Positions 18,101 through 25,088 of a DNA stretch of 55,000 nt are shown here, one piece after another (positions within the stretch are counted from its first letter, which is position 1; each line of letters begins with the position of its first letter). The DNA is taken from assembly GCF_002355375.1 (NCBI RefSeq), contig NZ_AP017312.1:3712501-3767500 (forward strand). Direction: 5' to 3'. The translations under genes and the position numbers were made by a program. The notes beneath the pieces were generated by a model that had not been told where the DNA came from, made no database searches, and was given only the letters and a program-made list of their open reading frames with translations. The stretch is from Aneurinibacillus soli (GTDB lineage: Bacteria > Bacillota > Bacilli > Aneurinibacillales > Aneurinibacillaceae).

Positions 18101-18548
18101 GCGCATCTAGAACATATAAGTTACCATATGAGTCTATCGCTACAGAAGATACCATAAATAGATCTGTTAGTTCAGCGATAAATTCTCCCTCTTTTGATAG
18201 TTTTTGAATTCTATTATTGTTTTGATCTGCTACATAAACATTATCTAATGAATCTATCGCAATAAATGAAGGGCCGTCGAATTGCTTACTATCGGTTCCA
18301 TAACTCCCCCACTGCGAGAGAAATATGCCGTTCTCTGAAAATTTTTGAATACGGTTATTCCCTGTATCTACTATATATACATTCCCTGATGAATCTGTTG
18401 CCACTCCTGTAGGAAGATTGAATTTTCCCTCACCATTTCCACCTGCTCCCCATGTTTGTATGAAACTCACCGCGGCACTTGATGTATTTGGAACAAGTAG
18501 CATACACAGACACAACGCTACTAAACTAAAAAGCAACTTTCTCTTCAT
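15165..18548 (-). CDS. NHL-repeat, Ig-like-repeat, SLH surface protein
   Basis: A 1127-residue secreted protein. The start is set at ATG 18548 (AAAGGGG box 5 bases upstream, signal peptide MKRKLLFSLVALCLCMLLVP); an ORF reaching 18599 has no ribosome binding site. Residues 30-315 hold NHL repeats with recurring Val-Ala-(Ile/Thr)-Asp-Ser and Asn-(Asn/Val)-(Ile/Leu)-Tyr-Val-x-Asp, expected to fold as a beta propeller. Four 98-residue bacterial Ig-like repeats follow (Asn-Pro-Thr-Ala-Lys-Thr-Gly-Val, Trp-Asp-Val-Ala). After a Gly/Ser linker comes a mixed beta region, then three C-terminal SLH domains for cell-wall attachment. The propeller may bind a surface ligand. Here the SLH domains are C-terminal, unlike the two paralogous proteins of the window. 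Confidence 0.88.
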   Translation of the reverse strand: MKRKLLFSLVALCLCMLLVPNTSSAAVSFIQTWGAGGNGEGKFNLPTGVATDSSGNVYIVDTGNNRIQKFSENGIFLSQWGSYGTDSKQFDGPSFIAIDSLDNVYVADQNNNRIQKLSKEGEFIAELTDLFMVSSVAIDSYGNLYVLDALGITKYDSNLQLIDNTNWSNAPLNQAIDIAIDSQNNLYVTDSGDKCVKKFDSDGNVITTWGSEGTGNGKFKYPNGLGIDSDDNVYITDYNGNLPIQVFSSTGDFQYAFGTPFNSSDDTTFTNPTDVAIDHSGNIYVVDGTRANVQKFVIIKNIQSVTNPTAKTGVANGTAKTAAALGLPSQIEVTLEDNSKINVNVTWDVANASYDPTNTGAQSFTVTGTLTLPNGVTNTQNKTASINVSVDAASVVVKNITDVTNPTAKTGVANGTAKTAAALGLPSQIEVTLEDNSKINVNVTWDVANASYDPTNTGAQSFTVTGTLTLPNGVTNTQNKTASINVSVDAASAVVKNITDVTNPTAKTGVANGTAKTAAALGLPSQVEVTLEDNSKINVNVTWDVANASYDPTNIGAQSFTVTGTLTLPNGVTNTQNKTASINVSVDAASAVVKNITDVTNPTAKTGVTNGTAKTAAALGLPPQVEVTLEDNSKINVNVTWDVANASYNPANTGTQSFTVTGILTLPNGVTNTQSKTASISVVVNAATLSGGGGGGSSSTSAQSPSPSTSNTGVEVLFNGKVESAGTAVTAKVNDRTVTTVAVDEKKIGEKLVADGQHAVITIPINTKSDIVVGELNGQIVKNMEQKQAVVEIKTENVSYRLPAQQININAISDQLGTRVNLQDIKVHIEISKPPAETVKIVENSAAKGEFTIVAPPVNFTVTGTYGDKTIDVSKFNTYVERTIAIPDGVDPNKITTGVVVDPDGTVRHVPTKVVMIDGKYFVKINSLTNSTYSVVWHPLEFKDVEHHWAKNAVNDMGSRMVISGIGHDLFNPDQDITRAEFAAIMVRGLGIKQEDGVVPFTDVKAADWYSSAVQIAYKNNLIRGFEDGTFRPNDKITREQAMGIIAKAMKITDLQAKLQPKEAGELLRPFIDAKQASEWAKEGIADCLQAGLVSGRNGQQLAPKEFISRAEVAAIVQRLLQKSELI
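16490..17650 (-). repeat. Four tandem 294-bp coding repeats
   Basis: Four copies of a 98-codon Ig-like module lie head to tail inside the NHL-SLH gene. The inner copies differ at only a few bases, including runs of silent identity, which implies recent duplication or gene conversion. The copy at the lower-coordinate end is the most diverged. Copy number could vary by slippage or recombination. Confidence 0.92.
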
Positions 18549-18605
18549 AATTTCCCCTTTCCATATCTCATAGATTTTGATATTACAACTTATCCTCATC
18601 CAAAA

Positions 18606-18644
18606 ACAATACCTAGTATCTTTAGGATTGATACTAGGTATTGT
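18606..18644 (-). promoter_or_regulatory. Leader hairpin followed by T run (possible attenuator)
   Basis: A perfect 15-bp inverted repeat (18606-18620 with 18630-18644, 9-base loop) is followed on the minus strand by TTTTTGG and lies 58 bases before the ATG of the NHL-SLH gene. A possible -10 box, TACAAT at 18734-18739 on the minus strand, lies upstream of it. It may attenuate this gene or terminate transcripts from the upstream SLH gene that ends at 18892. Confidence 0.6.
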
Positions 18645-18891
18645 CCGATAGTATCTAGTACTCTATTTTATGAAACATGTCTTCCTACAAACTACTCTAC
18701 CTCTTTGTGATAAACATTCCACATAAAGACTACATTGTACTTTTGAGATTCTGTAACTCCACTCATATCGCAAAGTAAAATTTCGTTTTTTGTAAAAACA
18801 GGTCGTATGAATACCTAGATTGCCAATAACGTTCGTTATCTTCCTTTTTTTAAATATGTTGGACCTTCACGAACTTTCAAACTATATACAG

Positions 18892-21800
18892 TTACGGCGT
18901 CTGCTGACCGTAATACTCATAGGTTCCTTTTGTATATAGGTTCCATTCACCAGCCTGCGAGTATGTCTGCGAGGCGCTGTGAATCGCGCTCTTCCGAATA
19001 ATCGTTCCTCCTTTTGGCAAAATTTCTTCGTGGCTATTTGGATCACCAATGACGTCAATAATGCGTCCGTCTTTTTTCAAGACGATCGCCGTCAGACGGC
19101 TTCCCGGCATGTTTAGTTCCAGCTCGTCGTTGAAATACGGCGTGTTAATAAAATCGAAAAAGTCATAAAACGCACGATCTATTATATTGATAAGTTTAAT
19201 ATCTTGGATATTTTGCTCCGGTATGTTGAAAATTTTTGTATCCTTGCTTTTAATTTCGTTTGTTGCTAGATCAAAATGAAAGATTTCGAGTACATACCCG
19301 GTAAATTTCTGACCTGTACCGTATTTAGAATTGAGAATCTGAAAAGTCTTATTATATTCTCCACCATCAATGTATTGAATAAAGTAAGGATCAGAATTTA
19401 ACTGTAACGCCACGTTGACTCGAAGTAATACAGCTTTTCCATCAGCACTAACCACCCAATTATCACCGTTAGTCGCTGTACCTATCCATGACTTTTTAGA
19501 TAAAGTTGTTGGTCCACTCAAGGTCTGATTTGGAATGCCCTTATAGACATCGAAACTATCCTGAGTCGGAAAGAAAGGCGACAAATCATAGGTGATGCTT
19601 GGCACACCAACCTTGGTGTTTATTTCAACATAACCATTCGTAGCAAGTTGAACAGCTCGTACATTCAGGTTATAGGTTACTGCTTTTCCCTTGGTGTTCG
19701 TTGCCGTAATAGCAACGAACGTGGTTCCCACGTGTCCGATCATCCCAGGTTCAAGGGTTAACTTATTACCACTTATGGACACCCGAGCTGCATCAGGATC
19801 ATTTACAACTGCCGAAAATGTCAAGGTATCCCCTTCAGGATCGCGGAACAACTGACTCAAATCATACTCACGGGAGACAGTATAAACAGGGCAGAGAACT
19901 TGTGTTTGGATCGAGCTGATAACTTCAGGTGCCTGGTTTGCTGCTGCCTGAACCGTAACAGTGAATGTACTGCTTATCGGTGCATTATGTCCATCGTTTG
20001 CTGTTACCGTAATCGTTGCCGTTCCTGCCGCAATCGGCGTAATTGTCAATTGATCTCCTGTTGTGCTTACGTTCGCAACTCCTGTATCCGAGCTTGATAC
20101 TCCATACATAAGAGTATCTCCATCTGCATCCGCAAAAACATTCCCAAGACTGATCGTGGACGGACTTCCTCCAACTGTCATCGTTTGATTCCCAATGGGA
20201 TTTGCCACCGTTGGTGCATGATTTGTTGCTGCCTGAACCGTAACAGTGAATGTGCTGCTTATCGGTGCATTATGTCCATCGTTTGCTGTTACCGTAATCG
20301 TTGCCGTCCCTGCCGCAATCGGCGTAATTGTCAATTGATCCCCTGTTGTGCTTACGTTCGCAACTCCTGTATCCGAGCTTGATGCTCCATATATAAGAGT
20401 ATCTCCATCTGCATCCGCAAAAACATTCCCAAGACTGATCGTGGACGGACTTCCTCCAACTGTCATCGTTTGATTCCCAATGGGGTTTGCCACCGTTGGT
20501 GCCTGGTTTGCTGCTGCCTGAACCGTAACAGTGAATGTGCTGCTTATCGGTGCATTATGTCCATCGTTTGCTGTTACCGTAATCGTTGCCGTTCCTGCCG
20601 CAATCGGCGTAATTGTCAATTGATCTCCTGTTGTGCTTACGTTCGCAACTCCTGTATCCGAGCTTGATACTCCATACATAAGAGTATCTCCATCTGCATC
20701 CGCAAAAACATTCCCAAGACTGATCGTGGACGGACTTCCTCCAACTGTCATCGTTTGATTCCCAATGGGATTTGCCACCGTTGGTGCATGGTTTGCTGCT
20801 GCCTGAACCGTAACAGTGAAATTTTTAGATACCTTTCCACCCCTACCATCATTTGCTGACATTGCAATTATGGTGCTTCCTGCTGATAATGGAGTGATTT
20901 TTAATTGTGCCTCACTGAGATTCACACTTGCAACTAACGGCTTCTGAGATACCGCTGTAAATGAGAGCACATCTCCATCTTGGTCACTGAAGATTGTATT
21001 TAAATCTATGACCAGATCTCCTGAACCTACCATTATGGTTTGATTCGCAATTGTAGTAGCTGTTGGTGCATGATTTGAACCGCTACTTCCTGAACCACTT
21101 GAAGTAGTAGTAGACGGAGAAACGCCCGCACTGGTACTTGCAATTTGTGACTTCACTTCCGTATAGTTTGTTACAATATTTTCAACCTTGGCTCCTGTTG
21201 GAACCGATAAGGTACCAATCTGTGTTCCCGGCTGTACCGTAACTTTTGAATTGACATCCGAAACAGTAACCTGTGTAATTGTCGCCGATGTATTCAATGT
21301 AACAAAACTTGCATTTTGGATCGTCAGGCTTTCGATTTTTCCGCTTCCTGAGAGAGTCGTGGCATCATGATTTTCAATTGATAACGAAGTAATTGAAGCA
21401 TTAAGAGTTACATTAGTAGCACCATCTTGTATGTTCACCTTTGGAATAGTTATACTTGAATCCGCTTGTATCGTAGCATTGCTAGTAACGTTTATTTCTG
21501 AAACTGTAGTTGTTCCTATTGCTTCTACTCGTACATCTGGTTTATTAATATTCGTTGCCTGAAGAGTAGAATCTTCAAATACAACCGTATGTGGTGATCC
21601 CCCTTCAATAGTTGTATTTCCTTTTACCTCTACCTTGTAGGCATAAAAGTTATTCTTCATATCAGGCTCAATATCAAAATTTCCGGCTATTGTCAGATTT
21701 TTAATCGTTACATAGTCGGCCCCTACCTTTATATTCCCATCAATCGTTGTACCTTGAGCGTCGAGCACAATGTTTTCCGAAAATTCTTTTCCACCTATCT

Positions 21801-22692
21801 TGGCAGGCTTTCCACTCGTTTTGAGCTCTAGGTATGTAATTTTCGTAATAACTTGATTTGATGATTCCACATCAATTTTTGCATGTTGAAGAACATCTGC
21901 GTTCCCTTCATTTAATACGCCTTTTACATTTTCAGCTACACGATAGGAGATACCATTAATAGTGACTATATTCCCTTTAATTTCATCAATCACAGCGTGA
22001 TGAGAGGAAGGGGCTATTAAGTCCATTAGTTTAGATATAACAGACGCTACCTCTTGGCGCTGAATCGGTTTCTTCGGGTTGAAGTTTTTTCCATCACCAT
22101 GGAGCAATCCTTCTTCTAGTGCCACTTGAACGGCTGGTTTTGCCCAGCTACTTATCTGATTTTTATCTGCAAAAGGAAGGGCGTTCCCTTTGCCTTTTGT
22201 ATCTGCTTTTATAATGTTGATAAGTAAACTTGCGAATTCTTCCTGGGTCAAAGGTGCATTCGGATGAAAGTTCCCCTTTTCATCCCCCTTCATAATCCCC
22301 GCTACTTTCACTGCATCAATCGCATCCTTAGCCCAAGTAGTAGTCGAAACATCGTTAAAAGAGGATATGACGGTTTCCTGTTTCGTTAAATTCAATACTT
22401 TGGACAAGGTAGCAGCCATTTCTTGACGCGTCATCTTGTCTAGTGGTCGAAAACGACCGACTGGATCTCCAACCATTATTGTTTGTTCTTTCATTTTCAA
22501 TACAGATTCCTTTGCCCAGTCACTCACTTGATCAAAGTCCAAAAAAGGGCTAGACGCACTTACCTTTTTCTGTGGTTGTTTTTCATGACTTACAGCGGGA
22601 GCTGCTATAGTGTGGGAAGACCCAAATAGCATAGAAAAGATAACTGTAGTGGATAGGACCTTATAATATTCCTTATATATTTTTTTGCTCAT
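18892..22692 (-). CDS. SLH-domain surface protein with cadherin-like repeats (full length)
   Basis: A 1266-residue secreted protein and close paralogue of the truncated gene at 920-4159. It has a signal peptide to about residue 31, three N-terminal SLH domains (about 45-220), a region of short beta repeats (230-500), a Ser/Gly/Thr linker, one diverged and three almost identical 95-residue cadherin/Ig-like modules (Asn-Pro-Ile-Gly-Asn-Gln, Ala-Asp-Ala-Asp-Gly-Asp-Thr-Leu), another module, and a conserved C-terminal domain of about 170 residues. AGGAGG lies 5 bases before ATG. It should be anchored to cell-wall polymer and form part of the cell surface. Its promoter shares the 11-bp-spaced repeats with the gene at 920-4159. 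Carriage of an S-layer-type protein inside a spoVR-interrupting element is unusual. Confidence 0.9.
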   Translation of the reverse strand: MSKKIYKEYYKVLSTTVIFSMLFGSSHTIAAPAVSHEKQPQKKVSASSPFLDFDQVSDWAKESVLKMKEQTIMVGDPVGRFRPLDKMTRQEMAATLSKVLNLTKQETVISSFNDVSTTTWAKDAIDAVKVAGIMKGDEKGNFHPNAPLTQEEFASLLINIIKADTKGKGNALPFADKNQISSWAKPAVQVALEEGLLHGDGKNFNPKKPIQRQEVASVISKLMDLIAPSSHHAVIDEIKGNIVTINGISYRVAENVKGVLNEGNADVLQHAKIDVESSNQVITKITYLELKTSGKPAKIGGKEFSENIVLDAQGTTIDGNIKVGADYVTIKNLTIAGNFDIEPDMKNNFYAYKVEVKGNTTIEGGSPHTVVFEDSTLQATNINKPDVRVEAIGTTTVSEINVTSNATIQADSSITIPKVNIQDGATNVTLNASITSLSIENHDATTLSGSGKIESLTIQNASFVTLNTSATITQVTVSDVNSKVTVQPGTQIGTLSVPTGAKVENIVTNYTEVKSQIASTSAGVSPSTTTSSGSGSSGSNHAPTATTIANQTIMVGSGDLVIDLNTIFSDQDGDVLSFTAVSQKPLVASVNLSEAQLKITPLSAGSTIIAMSANDGRGGKVSKNFTVTVQAAANHAPTVANPIGNQTMTVGGSPSTISLGNVFADADGDTLMYGVSSSDTGVANVSTTGDQLTITPIAAGTATITVTANDGHNAPISSTFTVTVQAAANQAPTVANPIGNQTMTVGGSPSTISLGNVFADADGDTLIYGASSSDTGVANVSTTGDQLTITPIAAGTATITVTANDGHNAPISSTFTVTVQAATNHAPTVANPIGNQTMTVGGSPSTISLGNVFADADGDTLMYGVSSSDTGVANVSTTGDQLTITPIAAGTATITVTANDGHNAPISSTFTVTVQAAANQAPEVISSIQTQVLCPVYTVSREYDLSQLFRDPEGDTLTFSAVVNDPDAARVSISGNKLTLEPGMIGHVGTTFVAITATNTKGKAVTYNLNVRAVQLATNGYVEINTKVGVPSITYDLSPFFPTQDSFDVYKGIPNQTLSGPTTLSKKSWIGTATNGDNWVVSADGKAVLLRVNVALQLNSDPYFIQYIDGGEYNKTFQILNSKYGTGQKFTGYVLEIFHFDLATNEIKSKDTKIFNIPEQNIQDIKLINIIDRAFYDFFDFINTPYFNDELELNMPGSRLTAIVLKKDGRIIDVIGDPNSHEEILPKGGTIIRKSAIHSASQTYSQAGEWNLYTKGTYEYYGQQTP
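19940..20810 (-). repeat. Three tandem 285-bp coding repeats
   Basis: Three head-to-tail copies of a 95-codon module inside the SLH gene are nearly identical at DNA level, including silent positions. The differences I see are a handful of single bases, for example Met/Ile and Val/Ala changes in the Tyr-Gly-Val-Ser-Ser motif. Confidence 0.92.
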
Positions 22693-22920
22693 GACCGCCT
22701 CCTAAATACACTATGTAAACAGAACTAATAAGGTTAAACGCATACTAGTGTGTTATTTACTCATAGTTTTATTTGCCTATAGTTCGAAACCATTTACATT
22801 GGTTGAATAACCTACAAATTTTCGTCATATGAAGTATGCATACCCCCTCTAATTTAGTAATTAATTTCATAAGATTAATATTTTTGGTATAAATTAAGCA
22901 TATATCGTATTTATTACTAC

Positions 22921-22955
22921 ATTATACATTTTCGTTCTGAACAAATTCTGAACAT
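22921..22955 (-). promoter_or_regulatory. Promoter with 11-bp-spaced direct repeats upstream of the second SLH gene
   Basis: On the minus strand TATAAT (22921-22926) is preceded after 12 bases by TTGTTC (22939-22944), and 11 bases further by a second, one-base-different copy, ATGTTC (22950-22955). The geometry is identical to that at 4352-4386, and the bases around the -10 box (TATAATGTAG) are also conserved. The leader would be about 220 bases. Rest of the spacer 22693-23074: AT-rich, no gene. Confidence 0.6.
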
Positions 22956-22968
22956 ATCAGTTTTTACA

Positions 22969-23001
22969 TCAAAAAAGCTGCCCTATTACTAGGCAGCTTT
23001 T
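22969..23001 (-). terminator. Terminator of the protease gene pair
   Basis: A perfect 10-bp stem (22992-23001 with 22973-22982, 9-base loop) is followed by TTTTTTG on the minus strand, about 75 bases past the retropepsin-like gene. Confidence 0.88.
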
Positions 23002-23074
23002 AGTAAAATTTATATTATTATGAGGGATTATAAGATGTATATTTTTTGATTATAGACTGCTTAAATTCATAGAT

Positions 23075-23458
23075 TCATTTATAGTAAACATTCATGTTTT
23101 TCGTATCAATCATAAGCCCCAGTTCACGCATAAAGTCGAATCCTATAATACCATCCAGTTCCAGTCCATAATCCATGGCTCCGATTTCAATTTGGAAATT
23201 CTGAAGCCTTGCATCTCCGATCTGGATTACGTCCATCGTTTTGGAATACACAAATTCGGCACCACCGACTCCATAAATCGTATGCGTCATATCATTTGGC
23301 TCAGGCTTCACACCAATTTCAATGAGCTTATCCACATTAAATATCGTCCCTGCCGAACCTGTATCCAGCAGAACATTTTCGCATTTTATCGTTTGACCAC
23401 GGAACGTCACAGTCGCTTCCACAAACGGCAGGTCATGTTTTATTGTAATTGAGATCAT
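23075..23458 (-). CDS. Retropepsin-like aspartic protease
   Basis: A 127-residue protein starting at ATG 23458, whose ATGA overlaps the stop of the preceding gene; longer frames would begin inside that gene. It contains Val-Leu-Leu-Asp-Thr-Gly-Ser-Ala-Gly-Thr (about residue 32), the active-site Asp-Thr-Gly triad of single-domain retroviral-type proteases, and a matching Leu-Asp-Gly-Ile-Ile-Gly-Phe-Asp-Phe near the C-terminus. Such enzymes work as homodimers and cut soluble or membrane substrates. No signal peptide is visible, so it is probably cytoplasmic. The target is unknown; the coupled upstream gene may encode a partner. Confidence 0.85.
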   Translation of the reverse strand: MISITIKHDLPFVEATVTFRGQTIKCENVLLDTGSAGTIFNVDKLIEIGVKPEPNDMTHTIYGVGGAEFVYSKTMDVIQIGDARLQNFQIEIGAMDYGLELDGIIGFDFMRELGLMIDTKNMNVYYK

Positions 23459-23712
23459 ATTCTGCGCAGCCCTGTCCATTTCTTCTCTCTGATATCAAGC
23501 TCCTCACGGGATGTATGGAAGAAATAATACTCTCGTCCTGGATTCTCCTTATGGAGAGCTGTATAGCGTCGTAGTGCGTCCATTGAGTCCTTATAACGAT
23601 CAATAACAGCCAGATCATCAACAATCCGTTTATCATCCTCGGAACGAGCTTTCAACGCTTCAAACACAATCCACTCGTCCTGATAGGCCTGTCTCACTTC
23701 TTGCCACTTCAC
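23455..23712 (-). CDS. Small charged protein coupled to the protease gene
   Basis: An 85-residue, highly charged, mostly helical protein (MKWQEVRQAYQDEWIVFEAL...). The last four bases (ATGA) contain the start of the retropepsin-like gene, so both are translated from one message. It has no membrane segment or signal peptide and resembles small proteins commonly found beside this protease family in bacilli; function is unknown. It is the rightmost gene of element 1 and lies about 130 bases from the truncated spoVR. Confidence 0.75.
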   Translation of the reverse strand: MKWQEVRQAYQDEWIVFEALKARSEDDKRIVDDLAVIDRYKDSMDALRRYTALHKENPGREYYFFHTSREELDIREKKWTGLRRI

Positions 23713-23791
23713 GACATCCCATCCTTTCCGCGTCCTTTTTTACTGATTATACCACATACATCTGGACATCCATATCTCACCGATTTAAAAT

Positions 23792-23830
23792 AAAAGCATG
23801 CGTCTGACGTTAAGGTCATCGCATGCTTTT
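23792..23830 (-). terminator. Terminator just inside element 1 after the spoVR 5' segment
   Basis: A perfect 11-bp stem (23820-23830 with 23792-23802) is followed on the minus strand by TATTTTAAA. It starts 10 bases past the stop of the interrupted spoVR frame, so operon transcripts entering element 1 would end here. Confidence 0.8.
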
Positions 23831-23839
23831 ATCATAATT

Positions 23840-24670
23840 TTAAGCACCTTTGCGAAACGAAGCCCAGCCCTCGTTCATGATCTTCGTCTCGATCTGAGGC
23901 CAGAAATACAACATCTCTTCGCGCATAATCGTGAGTACATCCCGTTGCCACGGCTCCAGACTTGGACTGAACTCCTCAATGAACAACAACAAATCCTTCT
24001 CTGGCTCCGGAGGAAAACGCTTCGCATGCCGCTTCCGTTCCTCATCCGCTGCTTCCCGTTTTTTCCGCTCCTCCTCATCAATCTCCCACAAATCATCATA
24101 CGGCCGGGTCACTCGGGACGTAAACTCTGGTAATTCGTCTTTATTATCCGCCCATGTAAAATGCCGATGTAGCAAACTCGGATCAATATGCTCCTGAATG
24201 CCGAGAATCGCATCCAGAAAATCTTCCACCGTTTCCTGTCCGTATCGGATCTCATACTGGCGCAACCGCTCGGCTGTAGCTGACATACTTTCTACCATAT
24301 CGCGATTCGTCTGGCTGAACCGGACATTGTTTTTAAAAAAATCACAATGTGCCAGCACATGTGCCACAATCAACTTATTTTGAATCAAGCTATTGCCATC
24401 CAGTAGAAATGCATAGCACGGATTCGAGTTAATCACCAGCTCATAAATCTTACTTAACCCGAGATCATACTGCAATTTCATCCGGTGAAACGATTTTCCG
24501 AAACTCCAGTGCGAGAAGCGGGTTGGCATACCGTATGCGCCAAATGTATAAATAATATCTGCCGGGCACACCTCATAGCGCATCGGATAAAAATCCAGGC
24601 CAAATCCTTGCGCAATCTCGGTGATCTCGTCGACTGCCCTTTCTAGTTGCTTCATCTCTTCTTCTGTCAT
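23840..24670 (-). CDS. spoVR: SpoVR, N-terminal segment (5' part of interrupted gene)
   Basis: The frame codes for the first 271 residues of SpoVR (Met-Thr-Glu-Glu-Glu-Met to the Lys-Ile-Met-Asn-Glu-Gly-Trp-Ala-Ser motif) and then five foreign residues (FRKGA) before a TAA at 23840. The genuine part is highly conserved, with Glu-Val-Cys-Pro-Ala-Asp, His-Val-Leu-Ala-His-Cys-Asp-Phe-Phe and Glu-Glu-Met-Leu-Tyr-Phe-Trp-Pro-Gln. The rest is at 4702-5331. The ATG overlaps the yhbH stop (ATGA), so spoVR is normally coupled to yhbH. SpoVR acts in the mother cell during spore maturation; its biochemical activity is not settled. The truncated product lacks the C-terminal 40% and is probably inactive until element 1 leaves. 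Confidence 0.96.
   Translation of the reverse strand: MTEEEMKQLERAVDEITEIAQGFGLDFYPMRYEVCPADIIYTFGAYGMPTRFSHWSFGKSFHRMKLQYDLGLSKIYELVINSNPCYAFLLDGNSLIQNKLIVAHVLAHCDFFKNNVRFSQTNRDMVESMSATAERLRQYEIRYGQETVEDFLDAILGIQEHIDPSLLHRHFTWADNKDELPEFTSRVTRPYDDLWEIDEEERKKREAADEERKRHAKRFPPEPEKDLLLFIEEFSPSLEPWQRDVLTIMREEMLYFWPQIETKIMNEGWASFRKGA
23842..23875. other. Right attachment site of element 1
   Basis: The inner half-site AAGCACCTTTGCGAAACGA (23842-23860) is followed by the 14-bp direct-repeat core (23862-23875), shared with 5327-5340. The likely crossover CA is at 23865-23866, 5 bases from the half-site, mirroring the left end. Confidence 0.9.
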
Positions 24671-24804
24671 CCCGCACTCTCCTTTCCGAAAAATCCCGTC
24701 AGCGCCTTATACACTTCGCCCTTCTCCCGGACAATCGAATATTTGAACTTCGGGTCTTTAATATGCTTATAAGCTGACATTAATGTAGAATGACGGTTGT
24801 ATTG
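24667..24804 (-). CDS. yhbH: YhbH, C-terminal segment (3' part of interrupted gene)
   Basis: The 45 codons from [12 protein letters not shown] to Phe-Phe-Gly-Lys-Glu-Ser-Ala-Gly are the conserved end of the YhbH/YeaH family. They are missing from the 5' segment at 35469-36482. The frame has no start: a TAG precedes it two codons upstream, in element sequence. The stop TGA overlaps the spoVR ATG. Joining at the CA (24803-24804 with 35467-35468) gives Gly-Glu-Val-Asn-Gln-Tyr-Asn-Arg, the expected family sequence, and a 383-residue protein. Confidence 0.95.
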   Translation of the reverse strand, partial: QYNRHSTLMSAYKHIKDPKFKYSIVREKGEVYKALTGFFGKESAG

Positions 24805-24830
24805 ATTAAACTATTCATGATATATACAAA
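24801..24830. other. Left attachment site of element 2
   Basis: The inner half-site GATATATACAAA (24819-24830) is the exact inverted partner of 35441-35452. Both are 14 bases from the shared dinucleotide (TG on the plus strand, 24803-24804 and 35467-35468). The sequence identity across the crossover is minimal, as allowed for serine integrases that need only two matching bases. Confidence 0.85.
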
Positions 24831-25046
24831 TTAACTAGTGTTCCCTCTCGTTTATAAATTTATACCGGACCTTGTTAAATTTATTCTCTACTCATATCAA
24901 AACAAAACGTCCAGTAAGTACTGAGCTTTTCTTATTTCTTCGGTGTCCAAATAAGTAAGCATTCGCTACTTAATCTTGGCCACAAGGAGGGTATCAGAAA
25001 AGTCATAAAGTAGTCATGTGACCGATTCTCCTCACCGTCCTTCTAG

Positions 25047-25080
25047 GCAAAATAAAAGGAGCAGCTTTTTCCGCTGCCCC
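25047..25080 (-). terminator. Terminator of the SpoIIAA-like gene
   Basis: On the minus strand GGGGCAGC (25073-25080) pairs with GCTGCTCC (25058-25065) and is followed by TTTTATTTTG. The stretch 24831-25046 between it and the attachment site shows no clear gene; a promoter for the downstream yhbH 3' segment and spoVR could lie there. Confidence 0.75.
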
Positions 25081-25088
25081 CCACCTAT

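Larger units (their letters stand above)
5331..23865. mobile_element. Element 1: 18.5-kb skin-type intervening element in spoVR
   Basis: An 18,535-bp insert separates the two parts of spoVR. Its ends carry a 14-bp direct repeat, and the joined ends form a perfect 12-bp (extended 17/19) dyad around a 10-bp centre, as in attP sites of large serine integrases. Excision restores spoVR without any base change. It encodes three large serine recombinases, an XRE regulator, a TIR protein, two SLH proteins and small proteins, but no phage structural, packaging, replication or lysis genes. Skin in sigK and comparable elements in spsM, spoVFB and gerE are known precedents; from memory, spoVR has also been reported as a target in another genus. 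Developmental excision here is inferred, not shown. Confidence 0.93.

Noticed and set aside
19900-20667. Three Cys-rich 65-aa plus-strand frames spaced by 285 bp
   Set aside because: Antisense shadows of the repeat modules in the SLH gene; Cys richness comes from the reverse complement of Thr/Ala/Ser codons.
5331-23865. Ordinary prophage in spoVR
   Set aside because: No capsid, terminase, tail, lysis or replication genes are seen in the 18.5 kb; only recombinases, regulators and cargo.
24900-24990. Minus-strand 21-codon frame (MLTYLDTEEIRKAQYLLDVL)
   Set aside because: It looks protein-like but has no ribosome binding site and an upstream in-frame stop; at most a remnant.
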